A stretch of DNA of 64,000 bases, from positions 62,001 to 126,000 of the forward strand of contig NZ_JAPFBW010000003.1 of the NCBI RefSeq assembly GCF_026153205.1. Direction: 5' to 3'. This document shows, one piece after another, positions 26,268 through 35,114 of this stretch; the first letter of the stretch is position 1; each line of letters starts with the position of its first letter. The stretch is from Aquabacterium sp. A7-Y (GTDB lineage Bacteria > Pseudomonadota > Gammaproteobacteria > Burkholderiales > Burkholderiaceae_C). The position numbers and the translations under genes were made by a program. A model generated the notes under the pieces. The model searched no databases, was not told the DNA's origin, and was given only the letters and a program-made list of their open reading frames with translations.

Positions 26268-27467
26268 ATGACCCAACCGCCATCCCGGGCCCGGCGCTGG
26301 ACGCGCCCGGTCGCCGCACTCGCCCTGGCCCTGGCCGGCGGCGCCGCCCAGGCCGTCACGCTCGACCTGCTGGTGCTGTACGACAGCCACACCGCCAACC
26401 ACTTCAAGGGCCAGCCGCAGACGGCGATCCGCAGTTGGGTCGAGCAGGTCAACACCATCTATGCCAACAGCCAGGTCGATGTGCAGCTGCGCCTGGTCGG
26501 CACTCAGCAGCACGACGCGCCGGGCAGCGACATGGGCGACGTGCTGAGCCAGCTGCGCCGCAACAGCAGCATCGCCGCCAAGCGCGACCAGGTCGGCGCC
26601 GACTTCGTGACCCAGCTGCACCGCCACGGGCAGTGCGGTGTGGCCTACATGGCGGTGAGCGCGAGCGCGGCCTACAGCGTGGTCGGCCCGCAGTGCGGCC
26701 CCTTCACGCTGGCGCACGAGCTGGGCCACAACATGGGCCTGAGCCATTCGCGCCGCCAGGGCGACACCGGCGGCGCGCGTTATGCGTATGCGCTCGGCCA
26801 TGGCGTGGACCGCCTGTTCGGCACCATCATGAGCTATGCCCACCTGTTCAACGCGCCGCGGGTCGGCAAGTTTTCGAACCCGCGCCTGACCTGCAGCGGC
26901 GTGCCCTGCGGCGTGCCGGAGGGCCAGAGCCAGCAGGCCGATGCGGCCAAGGCCATCAACAACGTGCGCGCCGAGCTGGAGAACTTCCGGCCGACCAAGG
27001 TCGGCGGACCGGTCGAGCCGCCGACCAGCGGCACCTTGCCTGACGGCACCTATCTGCTGCGGGCGCGCCACTCGAACAAATGCGCCGACGTGAAGGCCGC
27101 CAGCGACGAGAACGGCGCCAACGTGCACCAGTGGCGCTGCCACGGCGGCGACAACCAGCGCTGGGCCTTGAGGTCCCTGGGCAACGGGTACTACGAGGTC
27201 AAGGCGCGCCACAGCGGCCAGTGCCTGGACGTGGACCACAGCGGCACGGCCAACGGCGTCAATGTGCAGCAGTGGTCCTGCAACGGCAGCACGGCGCAGC
27301 AGTGGAAGCCGGTCTCCAAGGGCCGCGGCTACTTCACGCTGGTCTCGCGCGTCAGTGGTCGGGTGCTGGACGTAGCGGGTGGCTCGCAGGACAACGGCGC
27401 CAACATCTACCAGTGGGACGCCACCGGCGCCAACAACCAGCTCTGGTTCCTGCAGCGCTTCGATTGA
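26268..27467 (+). CDS. Secreted metzincin metalloprotease with ricin-B lectin domain
   Basis: The 399-residue precursor starts at ATG 26268 after AGGAGA. It has a signal peptide with cleavage after AAQA (residue 29). The protease domain (30-245) has the zinc motif HELGHNMGLSH at 150-160 with Glu151 as base, and a Met-turn in TIMSYAH about 28 residues later. A short Pro-rich linker leads to a ricin-B/CBM13 beta-trefoil (about 262-398) with three QxW repeats (NQRW, QQW, NQLW). Unlike most relatives it has no propeptide; the upstream gene may supply it. Expected to be an extracellular zinc protease that binds glycans or polysaccharide. A strong terminator follows. Confidence 0.88.
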   Translation: MTQPPSRARRWTRPVAALALALAGGAAQAVTLDLLVLYDSHTANHFKGQPQTAIRSWVEQVNTIYANSQVDVQLRLVGTQQHDAPGSDMGDVLSQLRRNSSIAAKRDQVGADFVTQLHRHGQCGVAYMAVSASAAYSVVGPQCGPFTLAHELGHNMGLSHSRRQGDTGGARYAYALGHGVDRLFGTIMSYAHLFNAPRVGKFSNPRLTCSGVPCGVPEGQSQQADAAKAINNVRAELENFRPTKVGGPVEPPTSGTLPDGTYLLRARHSNKCADVKAASDENGANVHQWRCHGGDNQRWALRSLGNGYYEVKARHSGQCLDVDHSGTANGVNVQQWSCNGSTAQQWKPVSKGRGYFTLVSRVSGRVLDVAGGSQDNGANIYQWDATGANNQLWFLQRFD

Positions 27468-27483
27468 GGCGACTCGCTGAGAG

Positions 27484-27520
27484 ACCGGGCTTGGCATCCA
27501 TCCGCGTTGCCAAGCCCGGT
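27484..27520 (+). terminator. Rho-independent terminator of the protease gene
   Basis: ACCGGGCTTGGCA (27484-27496) and TGCCAAGCCCGGT (27508-27520) form a perfect 13-base-pair stem with an 11-base loop, followed by TTCAATTT. It sits 17 bases after the protease stop codon. The right arm is also the left end of a sequence repeated upstream of the gene at 58079. Confidence 0.8.
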
Positions 27521-27614
27521 TTCAATTTGACCGGACGTCTCTGGTTCGACCGCCCATTCTTTGGGGCGTTGCCGTCCTTCCCGAGTCGGCAGCCGATGCC
27601 AACCGGAGACCGCC
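27511..27614 (+). repeat. Leader sequence shared with the paralogous gene at 58079
   Basis: These 104 bases, from the right arm of the terminator to the start codon of the PEP-CTERM gene, are nearly identical to 57976-58078. The block CAATTTGACCGGACGTCTCT is exactly conserved. TTGACC within it may be a -35 element, but no matching -10 box is obvious. The shared leader shows that the genes were duplicated together with control sequences. Confidence 0.85.
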
Positions 27615-30236
27615 ATGACGCTTGTCCCTGCCTCGCAATGCGCGCGACTTTTGACCCTCGCGTCGGCCGCCCACCTGGCGGCCTGCAGCGCCGCTGCCCT
27701 CGCTGCAGACACCCGCTGGACCGGCGCCGCCGGACCGGACGCGCCGTTCTGGGACCTGGAGAGCAATTGGTCCGCGGGCGGGCCGAGCTCGTCCGACACC
27801 CGGGCACTGCTGGGGGCCAGTGACACGACCATTCGGCACGGCGCCTTCCTGGCCGGCCATGTGATCGGGCAGGGTCGCCTCACGCTGACCGGAGGCAACC
27901 TGGGACTGTCGGGGCCGGGCTCGACCCTCGGCCACCTGGATCTGCGAGGTGGCCGCCTGGGCGGCAAGGCCGCGATCACGGCCGGCAGCCTGCAGTGGAG
28001 CGCCGGCGGATTTGCTGTGGCCGAGTACGGCAGCCTCGAATCGACACTCAAGGTGTCCGGTGCGGCCGCGCTGTCCGGGACCTTGGACGCCGGCACGGGA
28101 ACATCCCTGCAACTGAACGGGCCCAGCCAGTGGAAAGACGGGCCTTCCTCGATGAAGGGCGGGTACTTCACGCTGGGCATCGGCGCCGGTGCCAGCTTCC
28201 ACGACCACGCCGATTCGGGGCCCCATGTCCTCGACGTCGGCGAGTACGGGCGCCTGCTCAACGACGGGCGCTACCTGAAAACCGGCGCCGGCACGACCAC
28301 TTGGAGGTCCAGCTTCGACAGGTCGGAGAACCGCGGGCTGCTCGAGGTGCAGGGCGGACGGTTGAACATCGACGCGTATCACGCGAGCTTCGACAACCTG
28401 GGGGAGATCCGTATCGAGAAGGCCTCGACCTTGTCGATCAGCAGCCGGGCGATTCACTTCCGCCAGAACGGCATGCTGCATGTGCGGGCCGGCGGCACGC
28501 TGGACTACGCGCCGGAGCAAGGCGTTTTCGCGAGCACGGGCGCGTGGACGATAGAGAAGGGGGGGCGCGTCGATCTTCGGGACGCGGGCTGGCACTCGGC
28601 CCCTCCCGGGGTGTTTCCCTGCACCTTCACGGGGGGCGCCATCCACAACGACGGGACGCTGGTTTTCCGCGGTGGCCCCTACGGCGACTCCCAGCGCAGG
28701 GGCAGCTTCATCCTCGACAGGGACGTCGCCATCAGCGGCAGCGGCAGCTTTGAAAACATCGGCGGGGTCGAGGTGCAGATCGGGCGCGACCTGCACGTCG
28801 GTCGGCTGAGGATCGCCGAGCCGGTGCCCTACGACCCTGTGGTGCGCTCGGAGCACGTGTTCTCCCGCGTGGCGGTGGCCGGCATCGTCATCGTGGACGA
28901 GCTGGACTGGGAAGACGGATTCCTCGATACGACCGGCGACGTCACGGTGCTGAACGCCGCCCGCTTGTCCAACGACGGGTCCTACTGGAAGGGCATGCCG
29001 ACTCGCAGGATGGGCAAGGAGATCAACACGGCCTTCACCTTCCTGCGCCACGCCGAGTGGGACGGCGATGGTGACCTGTTCGGCACCGGGAACGTCCGGG
29101 TCGCCACCGGAGCGCGCTTCGAGGACCACAACTCGCAGGGCACCCTGGAGTACGTGCAAGGGGATTGGTTGCCGCGGCCAACGCGTATCGAGGTCGCTTC
29201 CTTCGTCAACCAGGGCAGCTACGTCAAGAGCGGGGCCGGCGTGACGGTGGTCCAGTCCCGCTTCGACAACCCCGGCACGGTGCGGGCGGTGGGTGCGGCG
29301 CCGCTGGTGTTTGCAGGCGCACTGAACAATACCGGCACGCTGGAGGCGGTGCGCTCGCGCATCGTGGTCACCGGGCCGCTGGCCCAGTGGCAGGACGGCG
29401 TTCTCACCGCCGGCCAGTATGTCGCGCGCAATGGCACGCTGCTGTTCGAGTCGGGCCAGGATCCCGGCGCGACGCAGCCGAGAGGCATCGTCAGGAATGA
29501 AACGACCATCGTGCTTGACGGCCCTCAGGCCCGCCTGTCCACTCTTTGGCTTGGGCTGGAGCACGACGCCTTGCGTCTGTTGCATGAGAACACCGGTCAG
29601 CTGGAGGTGCTCAACGGCGCGACGCTGGCCAGCCACACGCAACTCGTCAATCGCGGTCAGCTCTTGGTGGCCGGCGGTGGCACCGTGCAAGCTGAGAATT
29701 TCTCGCAGACGTACGAGCCTGGAGGCCCGACTCCGAGTACCTGGATCGACGGGACGCTGAAGGGCCGCCACGTGATGCTCCACGAGGGTGAGGTGGGTCC
29801 GGGAACGCGCGGTGGCACTGGCGTAGCCCATGTGGTTGGCAGCACCACCTTCGCCGAGGGAGCGACCTTGCTGCTCGATATCCAGGACGAGTCGGCTTTC
29901 GACCAGTTGCAGGTGAGTGGTAGCGTCGAGTTGAAGGGGGCGGCTTTGGTCGACTTCTTGGGCACTGAGCCGGTGCTCGGCACGTTTCGCGTCCTCACGG
30001 CCACTGAGGGCATCGTCGGTGAGTTTGCGTCGCTGAGCTCCACCCTCGACCCCGAACAGTACCGGCTCAGCGTCCGCTACACCTCGAACTACCTGGAGCT
30101 GACGGTGACACCCGTTCCCGAGCCGGGGACGCTGGCGCTGGCGGGGCTGGGGCTGACGCTGCTGGCCGCGCGCCACCGCCGCTCGGGCTTCGCCGGACGG
30201 CGCGTCGGTAGCAGCCGAAAGTCCTCGAAGCCCTAA
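27615..30236 (+). CDS. Large PEP-CTERM exported repeat protein, copy 1
   Basis: The 873-residue protein has a signal peptide (cleavage near ALAA, residue 31). It continues with a beta-helix-like passage, from TRWTGAAG and FWDLESNWSAGG through many short 'G.L.L.GG.L..SG' strands, of the autotransporter/adhesin style. It ends in a PEP-CTERM signal: VPEPGTLALAG, a hydrophobic helix and an Arg-rich tail. PEP-CTERM proteins are sorted by an exosortase to the cell surface in exopolysaccharide-producing bacteria. The start at 27615 has GGAGA upstream. The tail of 20 residues after the arginine cluster (to KSSKP) is longer than usual. Paralogues lie at 58079 (intact) and 43332 (truncated). The stop overlaps the stop of the convergent ftrA gene. 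Confidence 0.85.
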   Translation: MTLVPASQCARLLTLASAAHLAACSAAALAADTRWTGAAGPDAPFWDLESNWSAGGPSSSDTRALLGASDTTIRHGAFLAGHVIGQGRLTLTGGNLGLSGPGSTLGHLDLRGGRLGGKAAITAGSLQWSAGGFAVAEYGSLESTLKVSGAAALSGTLDAGTGTSLQLNGPSQWKDGPSSMKGGYFTLGIGAGASFHDHADSGPHVLDVGEYGRLLNDGRYLKTGAGTTTWRSSFDRSENRGLLEVQGGRLNIDAYHASFDNLGEIRIEKASTLSISSRAIHFRQNGMLHVRAGGTLDYAPEQGVFASTGAWTIEKGGRVDLRDAGWHSAPPGVFPCTFTGGAIHNDGTLVFRGGPYGDSQRRGSFILDRDVAISGSGSFENIGGVEVQIGRDLHVGRLRIAEPVPYDPVVRSEHVFSRVAVAGIVIVDELDWEDGFLDTTGDVTVLNAARLSNDGSYWKGMPTRRMGKEINTAFTFLRHAEWDGDGDLFGTGNVRVATGARFEDHNSQGTLEYVQGDWLPRPTRIEVASFVNQGSYVKSGAGVTVVQSRFDNPGTVRAVGAAPLVFAGALNNTGTLEAVRSRIVVTGPLAQWQDGVLTAGQYVARNGTLLFESGQDPGATQPRGIVRNETTIVLDGPQARLSTLWLGLEHDALRLLHENTGQLEVLNGATLASHTQLVNRGQLLVAGGGTVQAENFSQTYEPGGPTPSTWIDGTLKGRHVMLHEGEVGPGTRGGTGVAHVVGSTTFAEGATLLLDIQDESAFDQLQVSGSVELKGAALVDFLGTEPVLGTFRVLTATEGIVGEFASLSSTLDPEQYRLSVRYTSNYLELTVTPVPEPGTLALAGLGLTLLAARHRRSGFAGRRVGSSRKSSKP

Positions 30237-31261
30237 TCCGGAGCGAAAGGCAGGGACACCGGCTCGCCTGTCTGCTGGCCCGGCTTTGCGCCACCCACCG
30301 AAGGCCGCTTCAAGCCGAACTGGCGGCGATAGCTGGCGGGTGAGACCAGCCCTCGCAGCCGGAAATGCCGCCGCATCGATTCCACCGATCCGAACCCCGC
30401 CAACTCGGCCACTTCTTCAATCGGTCGGCTTGCATGGGTTTCGAGCAGTTCCTTGGCGAGCGCGATCCGTTCGCGGATCAGCCACTCCCCGGGTGACATC
30501 CCTGCCGCCTCCAGGAAGCGGCGCTGAAGGCTTCGGCGACTCAAGTGCGAGCGCTTCGCCATTGACTCCACGCTGTGATGCTGCCGCAGGTTCTCGCGCA
30601 TCCAGTCCATGAGTCGGGCGATGCCGCTTTGCTCGGGTGTGCGAGGCATCGGTCGGGGGACGTACTGCGCCTGCCCCCCGTCGCGATGGGGCGGCATCAC
30701 CAGACGCTGAGCGACACGATTCGCGACCCCAGGACCGAAGTCGCGGCGTACCAGGTGCAGCAGCATGTCGAGCCCGGCCGCAGATCCGGCGGAGGTGATC
30801 ACCGGGCCTTCGTCCACATAGAGCGACGATTCGACCACCTGAATGCCAGGAAAGCGCTCGGCCAAGCGCGGGAGGTAGCGCCAGTGTGTGGTTGCGCGTC
30901 GGCCCTCCAGCACCCCCGCATGCGCCAGCACGAAAACGCCTGAGCAGATGGACGCGAGCCGCACCCCTCGTGCATGCGCGCGCCGCAGTGCGTTCAGCAG
31001 CGGCTCGGGCGGCCGTTCGTCGGCGTCCCGCCAGCCAGGAATGACGATGGTGTTGGCCCGACGCAGCGCCGCCAGGCCATGCGCCGCTTCCACCCGCACT
31101 CCGCCCATCGCGCGCAGCGGTCCCGGCTCCACGGCGCACACCACGTGTCGATACCACTCAACCCCGAGTTCGGGACGCTGCAGTGCAAACAGTTCGACCG
31201 CACATCCGAATTCGAAGGTGCACAAACGGTCGTAGGCAAGGATCGCGACGAGGTGCGGCAT
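30233..31261 (-). CDS. ftrA: GlxA/FtrA-type AraC-family regulator
   Basis: The 342-residue protein joins an N-terminal DJ-1/PfpI-like domain (1-175), with the nucleophile-elbow cysteine in ASICSGVFVLAHAG, to a C-terminal AraC helix-turn-helix domain (about 215-315: MAKRSHLSRRSLQRRF and IEEVAELAGFGSVESMRRHF). This matches FtrA-type transcriptional regulators. It is divergent from a rhodanese gene at 31359 with 97 bases between the starts, a pairing common in proteobacteria, so it probably controls that gene. Its last bases overlap the end of the PEP-CTERM gene. Confidence 0.85.
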   Translation of the reverse strand: MPHLVAILAYDRLCTFEFGCAVELFALQRPELGVEWYRHVVCAVEPGPLRAMGGVRVEAAHGLAALRRANTIVIPGWRDADERPPEPLLNALRRAHARGVRLASICSGVFVLAHAGVLEGRRATTHWRYLPRLAERFPGIQVVESSLYVDEGPVITSAGSAAGLDMLLHLVRRDFGPGVANRVAQRLVMPPHRDGGQAQYVPRPMPRTPEQSGIARLMDWMRENLRQHHSVESMAKRSHLSRRSLQRRFLEAAGMSPGEWLIRERIALAKELLETHASRPIEEVAELAGFGSVESMRRHFRLRGLVSPASYRRQFGLKRPSVGGAKPGQQTGEPVSLPFAPD

Positions 31262-31358
31262 GGCACGATCTTACCGCTCGGTGACGCATTGACGTCTTGG
31301 CCGAGGCATCGCGCACCGAGACACTGGTGGCGTCATCAAGGTCGCCAAGGAGTCATCG

Positions 31359-31763
31359 ATGCCGTCGCCCGTCACCCGCATTCCCCCCGCTACCAGCCAC
31401 CGTGCACTCGAGAGGTTCCAGTCGGCCCTCGAGTTCGAGACCGATTGCTGGGACGTCCATGCCTCGATGCAGAGCGACGCCAAGGACTTCGTATTGCTCG
31501 ACGTGCGCAGCCCCGAGCTTTATGCCCGTGGGCATGTGCCAGGCGCACTTTCGCTCCCGCATGGAAAGATCGGCGCGTCGAAACTCGCGGAGTGGTCGGC
31601 CGACACGGTGTTCGTCGTGTACTGCGCAGGGCCTCACTGCAATGGCGCGCACCAGGGTGCGGTCCGGCTGGCTCAACTCGGGCGCCCCGTCAAGCTGATG
31701 ATCGGAGGGATCACCGGCTGGACCGACGAAGGCTTCGACCTGGCGACAGGCGATGCTCCCTGA
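31359..31763 (+). CDS. Rhodanese-like sulfurtransferase domain protein
   Basis: This 134-residue single-domain protein has the rhodanese CH2A-like region FVLLDVRSPELYARGHVPGALSLPH and the active-site loop VVYCAGPHCNGA containing the catalytic cysteine and a second cysteine. It ends with the conserved IGGITGWTDEGF. Such proteins move sulfane sulfur or handle persulfides in the cytoplasm. Transcribed away from ftrA, which probably regulates it. The ATG at 31359 lacks a strong ribosome site (AAGGAG lies 11 bases upstream). Confidence 0.88.
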   Translation: MPSPVTRIPPATSHRALERFQSALEFETDCWDVHASMQSDAKDFVLLDVRSPELYARGHVPGALSLPHGKIGASKLAEWSADTVFVVYCAGPHCNGAHQGAVRLAQLGRPVKLMIGGITGWTDEGFDLATGDAP

Positions 31764-32136
31764 ACCCGGTTTCGTGGGGCGCCGGGCGCGGCTCGGCCAC
31801 CCCGGAACGCTGGGGTGGCAGGTCGTGGATCAGCTGTTGATGCTTCATGACAAGGAATACGCACGACCGCAACGACGCGATCCGCATCGACCAGAACGCG
31901 TGCTACGTGCCGACCTGAGCCGGGGCCACTCGCCACGCGTCGGCAGCGCAGCGCGGCGCTTTCACTCACCTCTGTCGTCGCGCCGGCCCTTGCCCAACCC
32001 GGCTTGCCCCACATGGGCGCGGTCGCACCTCCCCGTCGGATGACCCGGACATGACCTGTGGCCCTGGTGTTTTCCTAGTAGGGCGAAACGAAGGGCGCAA
32101 AGACGGGATGCGTCTGGTCATCCTCCAGGACGTACG
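31764..32136. other. Intergenic stretch, nothing recognised
   Basis: No supported gene lies between the rhodanese gene and the VOC-protein gene. The open frames here are short and arginine-rich, as expected from random GC-rich DNA. Confidence 0.5.
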
Positions 32137-32616
32137 TCAGCCTCGGCGCGCCGCCTCGATCGCCGCGATGTCGATCTTCCTCATCGTCATCATGGCGTCG
32201 AACGCGCGCTTGGCCGCCGCGCGATCGGGGTCGGTCACCGCCGCGGTGAGGGCGCGCGGCGTGATCTGCCATGACAGGCCCCAGCGGTCCTTGCACCAGC
32301 CGCACGCGCTTTCCTGCCCGCCATTGTTGACGATCGCGTTCCACAGGCGGTCGGTTTCGGCCTGGTCGTCGGTCGCGATCTGGAACGAGAACGCCTCGTT
32401 GTGCTTGAAATGCGGGCCGCCGTTGAGCCCAAGGCAAGGGATGCCGACCACGGTGAACTCTACCGTGAGGACGTCGCCTTGCTTGCCGTCGGGATAGTCG
32501 CCCGGTGCGCGATGGATTGCGCCCACCGCGCTGTCAGGGAAGGTCTCGGCATAGAAGTTCGCGGCGTCGACGGCGGTGCCGTCGAACCACAGGCAGAGGG
32601 TGTTCTTGCTGACCAA
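32137..32616 (-). CDS. VOC-superfamily (PhnB-like) protein
   Basis: The 159-residue protein matches the PhnB-like / 3-demethylubiquinone-methyltransferase-like VOC family. It has LCLWFDGTAVDAANFYAETF at the N terminus, the HRAPGDYPDGKQGDVLTVEF strand pair, and CGWCKDRWGLSWQITPR. I chose TTG 32616 because GGAG lies seven bases upstream and the family starts with (M)VSKNT; an ATG at 32649 would add 11 unmatched residues. The fold often binds a metal or acts in resistance and catabolism; no substrate can be named. A helical tail (MMTMRKIDIAAIEAA) is common in the family. Confidence 0.8.
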   Translation of the reverse strand: MVSKNTLCLWFDGTAVDAANFYAETFPDSAVGAIHRAPGDYPDGKQGDVLTVEFTVVGIPCLGLNGGPHFKHNEAFSFQIATDDQAETDRLWNAIVNNGGQESACGWCKDRWGLSWQITPRALTAAVTDPDRAAAKRAFDAMMTMRKIDIAAIEAARRG

Positions 32617-32778
32617 GTCGTTTCTCCATAGGGTTGAGAACGTCGGCATCGCTGGCGGGGGGCGCAGGATTCAAGCTCTCCTGAAGGGGCACTGCAGCGC
32701 TGCCGCTAGGCGAATATAGGCTAGGCTGAGGCCCGTCCCTGCAGATGCCGCCGGACCCGCCTGAGCGGCCGCGTGGGG

Positions 32779-34374
32779 TCAGCCGAGTGCTCCGTCGAGA
32801 TACTGAAAGTAGGGTTCCGACTGATAGGCGTTGCCGCCGATGCGGGTGTGCTCGTCGCCGGTGGCGGTGACGACCTTGTTCGCGTCGTCGGCCGTGCGTT
32901 GTCCTGCGCGGAACTCTTCAAGCGTGTAACCCTTGCCGCCCGGGGTATGCCCGATCACGCCCGTGCGGAAGGCGCCCCAGGTGACGGCCATGTCCTGCGG
33001 TGACATGTCGCTCGGCAAGCTCCCGGTACGCAGATGCGTGAGGGCGGCGAGCACGATCGCGGCCGCTTCCACCGACTGAGGGAAGTCGGCCGCGTTGGCC
33101 AGGCGCCCTTCGGCATCCCAGAACGCCTGCGCTTCAGCGGCGCCCGGCACCTGGTGTTCCTTCATGTAGTCCACGGCCCATTTCAGCGTGTCGGCATGGA
33201 CGCTGGTGATGCCGGCGCCCGGTCCCACCTTCTCGCCCGCGGTCCACACGCTGTCCGGGATCAATCCGTCCGGCGCATGGCGCCAAAGGCCGTCGTGCAG
33301 CTTGTCCTTCGGCGCGTGGTCGAAATCCATCTCGGAGGCCACCGTGCCGCTCAGCAGTGCAGGCGGAATGCCGTAACGCGTTGCCGTTTCGCTGATGACC
33401 TTGGCATTGTCCGGATGCAGCACGGTGAGGAGCGCGTCGTAGCTGCTGTAGGTGGAGGTGTCCACCGGCATCGAGTCCGGGCCGGCCTGGCTCAGCGTGG
33501 TCCGCCGTGCCTCGATCGTCTGCTGCAACTCGTCGGCGGCGATCAGGGTCTTCAAGGGCACGCTGCTTTTGCTGGCGGGGCTGGTCTTGAACACCGCCCC
33601 TGTGAGGTCGGACTCGCTCAGGCTCTGGTTGGCCTTCAGCGTCTTCAGCGCCGCACGCGCGGTGGCCTGGTCGCGGCCGCCCGCCGTCAGCGAGCGGTAC
33701 AACAACTCGCCGCTGCGCGCGCCACCGAGCGCCCTCAGGTAGCCCTGCAGCCAGGCCGCGTCGTCTTTGTGGGCCTCGAGCGTGTTCAGGAACATCTGCT
33801 GGTCCGCCCGCTGCTCCGGGTCGAGGCCTTGCCCGGCGGCCAGCGTGACGGCCGCCGCCTTCTGCTGCGGGGTCCACGAGCTTTCGTTCACCGGAATGAC
33901 GGGCATCTGGCTGATGAAGGTGTGCCCACCGGCGAAGGTCTGCGTGTCCTGCAGGGCGGCGTCGACGTCGCGCAGACCCACGAGCCCGTCGGGTCGCTCC
34001 CAGTGGCTGCCGCCGTTGCGGGGCGCGGCGGCCGTGTCGAGGTGGGCCAGCGCCTCGGGATGATCGAGGAAGTAGCGTGCGGCCTCCACCTGCGCGGGAG
34101 TGAAATCGCCCGACTTGCCGCCGTCCTTCACCACCGCCTTGAGGTCGTCGGCGCTCACGCGTCCGTCCGGCCCATCGAAGAAGCGGCCCAGGAAGGAGCT
34201 GCCGTTGACGTCCTCGTTCGCGGTGTCGTACTTCTTGAAGTCGTTTTTCAGCGTGGTCAGATGTCGCTGAAGCTCCGGGTCCGCAGCGTCGGTCGGTTCC
34301 GGTATCCCGGGGTCTTGTGGCATATGCTGCCAATAGGTCCGGGTGGCGTCGGCACTCGGCGGAATGTAGGTCAT
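32779..34374 (-). CDS. Large unrecognised protein with EF-hand-like loop and lysozyme-like C-terminal region
   Basis: The 531-residue product starts at ATG 34374 with an excellent AGGGAGGTGA ribosome site. It has no signal peptide or membrane helix. Near residues 55-75 an acidic loop (GRFFDGPDGRVSADDLKAV) looks like an EF-hand; a second acidic segment follows near 125-135 (DGLVGLRDVDAAL). The middle is helical. From about residue 330 there is a stretch beginning VISETATRYGIPPALLSGTV that resembles the start of lytic-transglycosylase domains, with possible catalytic Glu in TVASEMDFD. I cannot name a family. It is divergent from a similarly odd gene at 35115. A secreted effector using a type III or type VI route is possible, but no secretion gene is in view. 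Confidence 0.6.
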   Translation of the reverse strand: MTYIPPSADATRTYWQHMPQDPGIPEPTDAADPELQRHLTTLKNDFKKYDTANEDVNGSSFLGRFFDGPDGRVSADDLKAVVKDGGKSGDFTPAQVEAARYFLDHPEALAHLDTAAAPRNGGSHWERPDGLVGLRDVDAALQDTQTFAGGHTFISQMPVIPVNESSWTPQQKAAAVTLAAGQGLDPEQRADQQMFLNTLEAHKDDAAWLQGYLRALGGARSGELLYRSLTAGGRDQATARAALKTLKANQSLSESDLTGAVFKTSPASKSSVPLKTLIAADELQQTIEARRTTLSQAGPDSMPVDTSTYSSYDALLTVLHPDNAKVISETATRYGIPPALLSGTVASEMDFDHAPKDKLHDGLWRHAPDGLIPDSVWTAGEKVGPGAGITSVHADTLKWAVDYMKEHQVPGAAEAQAFWDAEGRLANAADFPQSVEAAAIVLAALTHLRTGSLPSDMSPQDMAVTWGAFRTGVIGHTPGGKGYTLEEFRAGQRTADDANKVVTATGDEHTRIGGNAYQSEPYFQYLDGALG

Positions 34375-35114
34375 CGCAATCACCTCCCTGTGCAACGGTG
34401 CCAGGCAGCTTAAGGGCGGCCCGTGTCGCCGGCAAGCCGGCCCGAGGCCCGGAAACAGGCCGGTCCGGCGCGTCGACTGTGCCGGCTTCGCCTGGCATTC
34501 CGTGAGCTTTTGCAGTTTCGCGGAGCAGTGCACAGGCCAGCTCGGCTCACAGACGGTTTCGGGTGTGACATGAAGAGCGCCCACCTGAACGCCCGTGGAA
34601 GCTTCTGATTCAGCACCTTTTCCACGGCAGACGGCTTCCAAATCGAGACTTATCCCCTACATACTCCGGCCGCGAGACAAAGGTCGACTTTTGTCGCGAA
34701 CAAGATCAGCAACGACGCCTATCGGGGCTCTTGCACTCTTGTCTTTCCGAGGCCCCGGCTACGGCACCGACTACTTCACATTTCTCATGCGGCCCGACCA
34801 TCCGCTTTGGCGGGGGGCCTCCTCTTCATGCTATGGGCGCGCAACACGGTCATCGCGAGCAACAGGCAGACGACCAAGAGGCCCGGCCTCGTGCGGTTCG
34901 CATGCAAATGGAAACGCTTCGATCCTATTCAGTTACTTCATGCTGCCTTAGGTTGGAACGCGCGCGAACATCCGAGCGCACATAAAGGTGCGCCAGGCGG
35001 CATCGCGCCCGCCATCCGAAAACCGCGGCGTGCCTCTCGCTGCCCGCTCCTTGCAGAGGCGCACCCGCGGGCCCCGCCACATCGCGTTCACCATTCGACG
35101 GCAGAGGAGAGCCC
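34375..35114. other. Long divergent intergenic region
   Basis: These 740 bases separate two divergent unrecognised genes and contain no supportable gene. Composition is slightly lower in GC than its surroundings around 34610-34960. A TTCG-N17-TTCG pair at 34897-34921 was considered as an hrp-type box and rejected on spacing. Promoters for both genes should lie here. Confidence 0.5.

Noticed and set aside
27511-27614. Sigma-54 promoter in the duplicated PEP-CTERM leader
   Set aside because: TGGTTCG lacks the GC doublet at the required distance; no match to the -24/-12 consensus.
31753-32043. 96-codon frame after the rhodanese gene
   Set aside because: It is arginine-rich, has no ribosome site or family resemblance, and overlaps the end of a real gene.
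34897-34921. TTCG-N17-TTCG as an hrp/PIP-type box before the unknown gene at 35115
   Set aside because: The known hrpII and PIP spacing is 16 bases between TTCG units, and no -10 element fits downstream.
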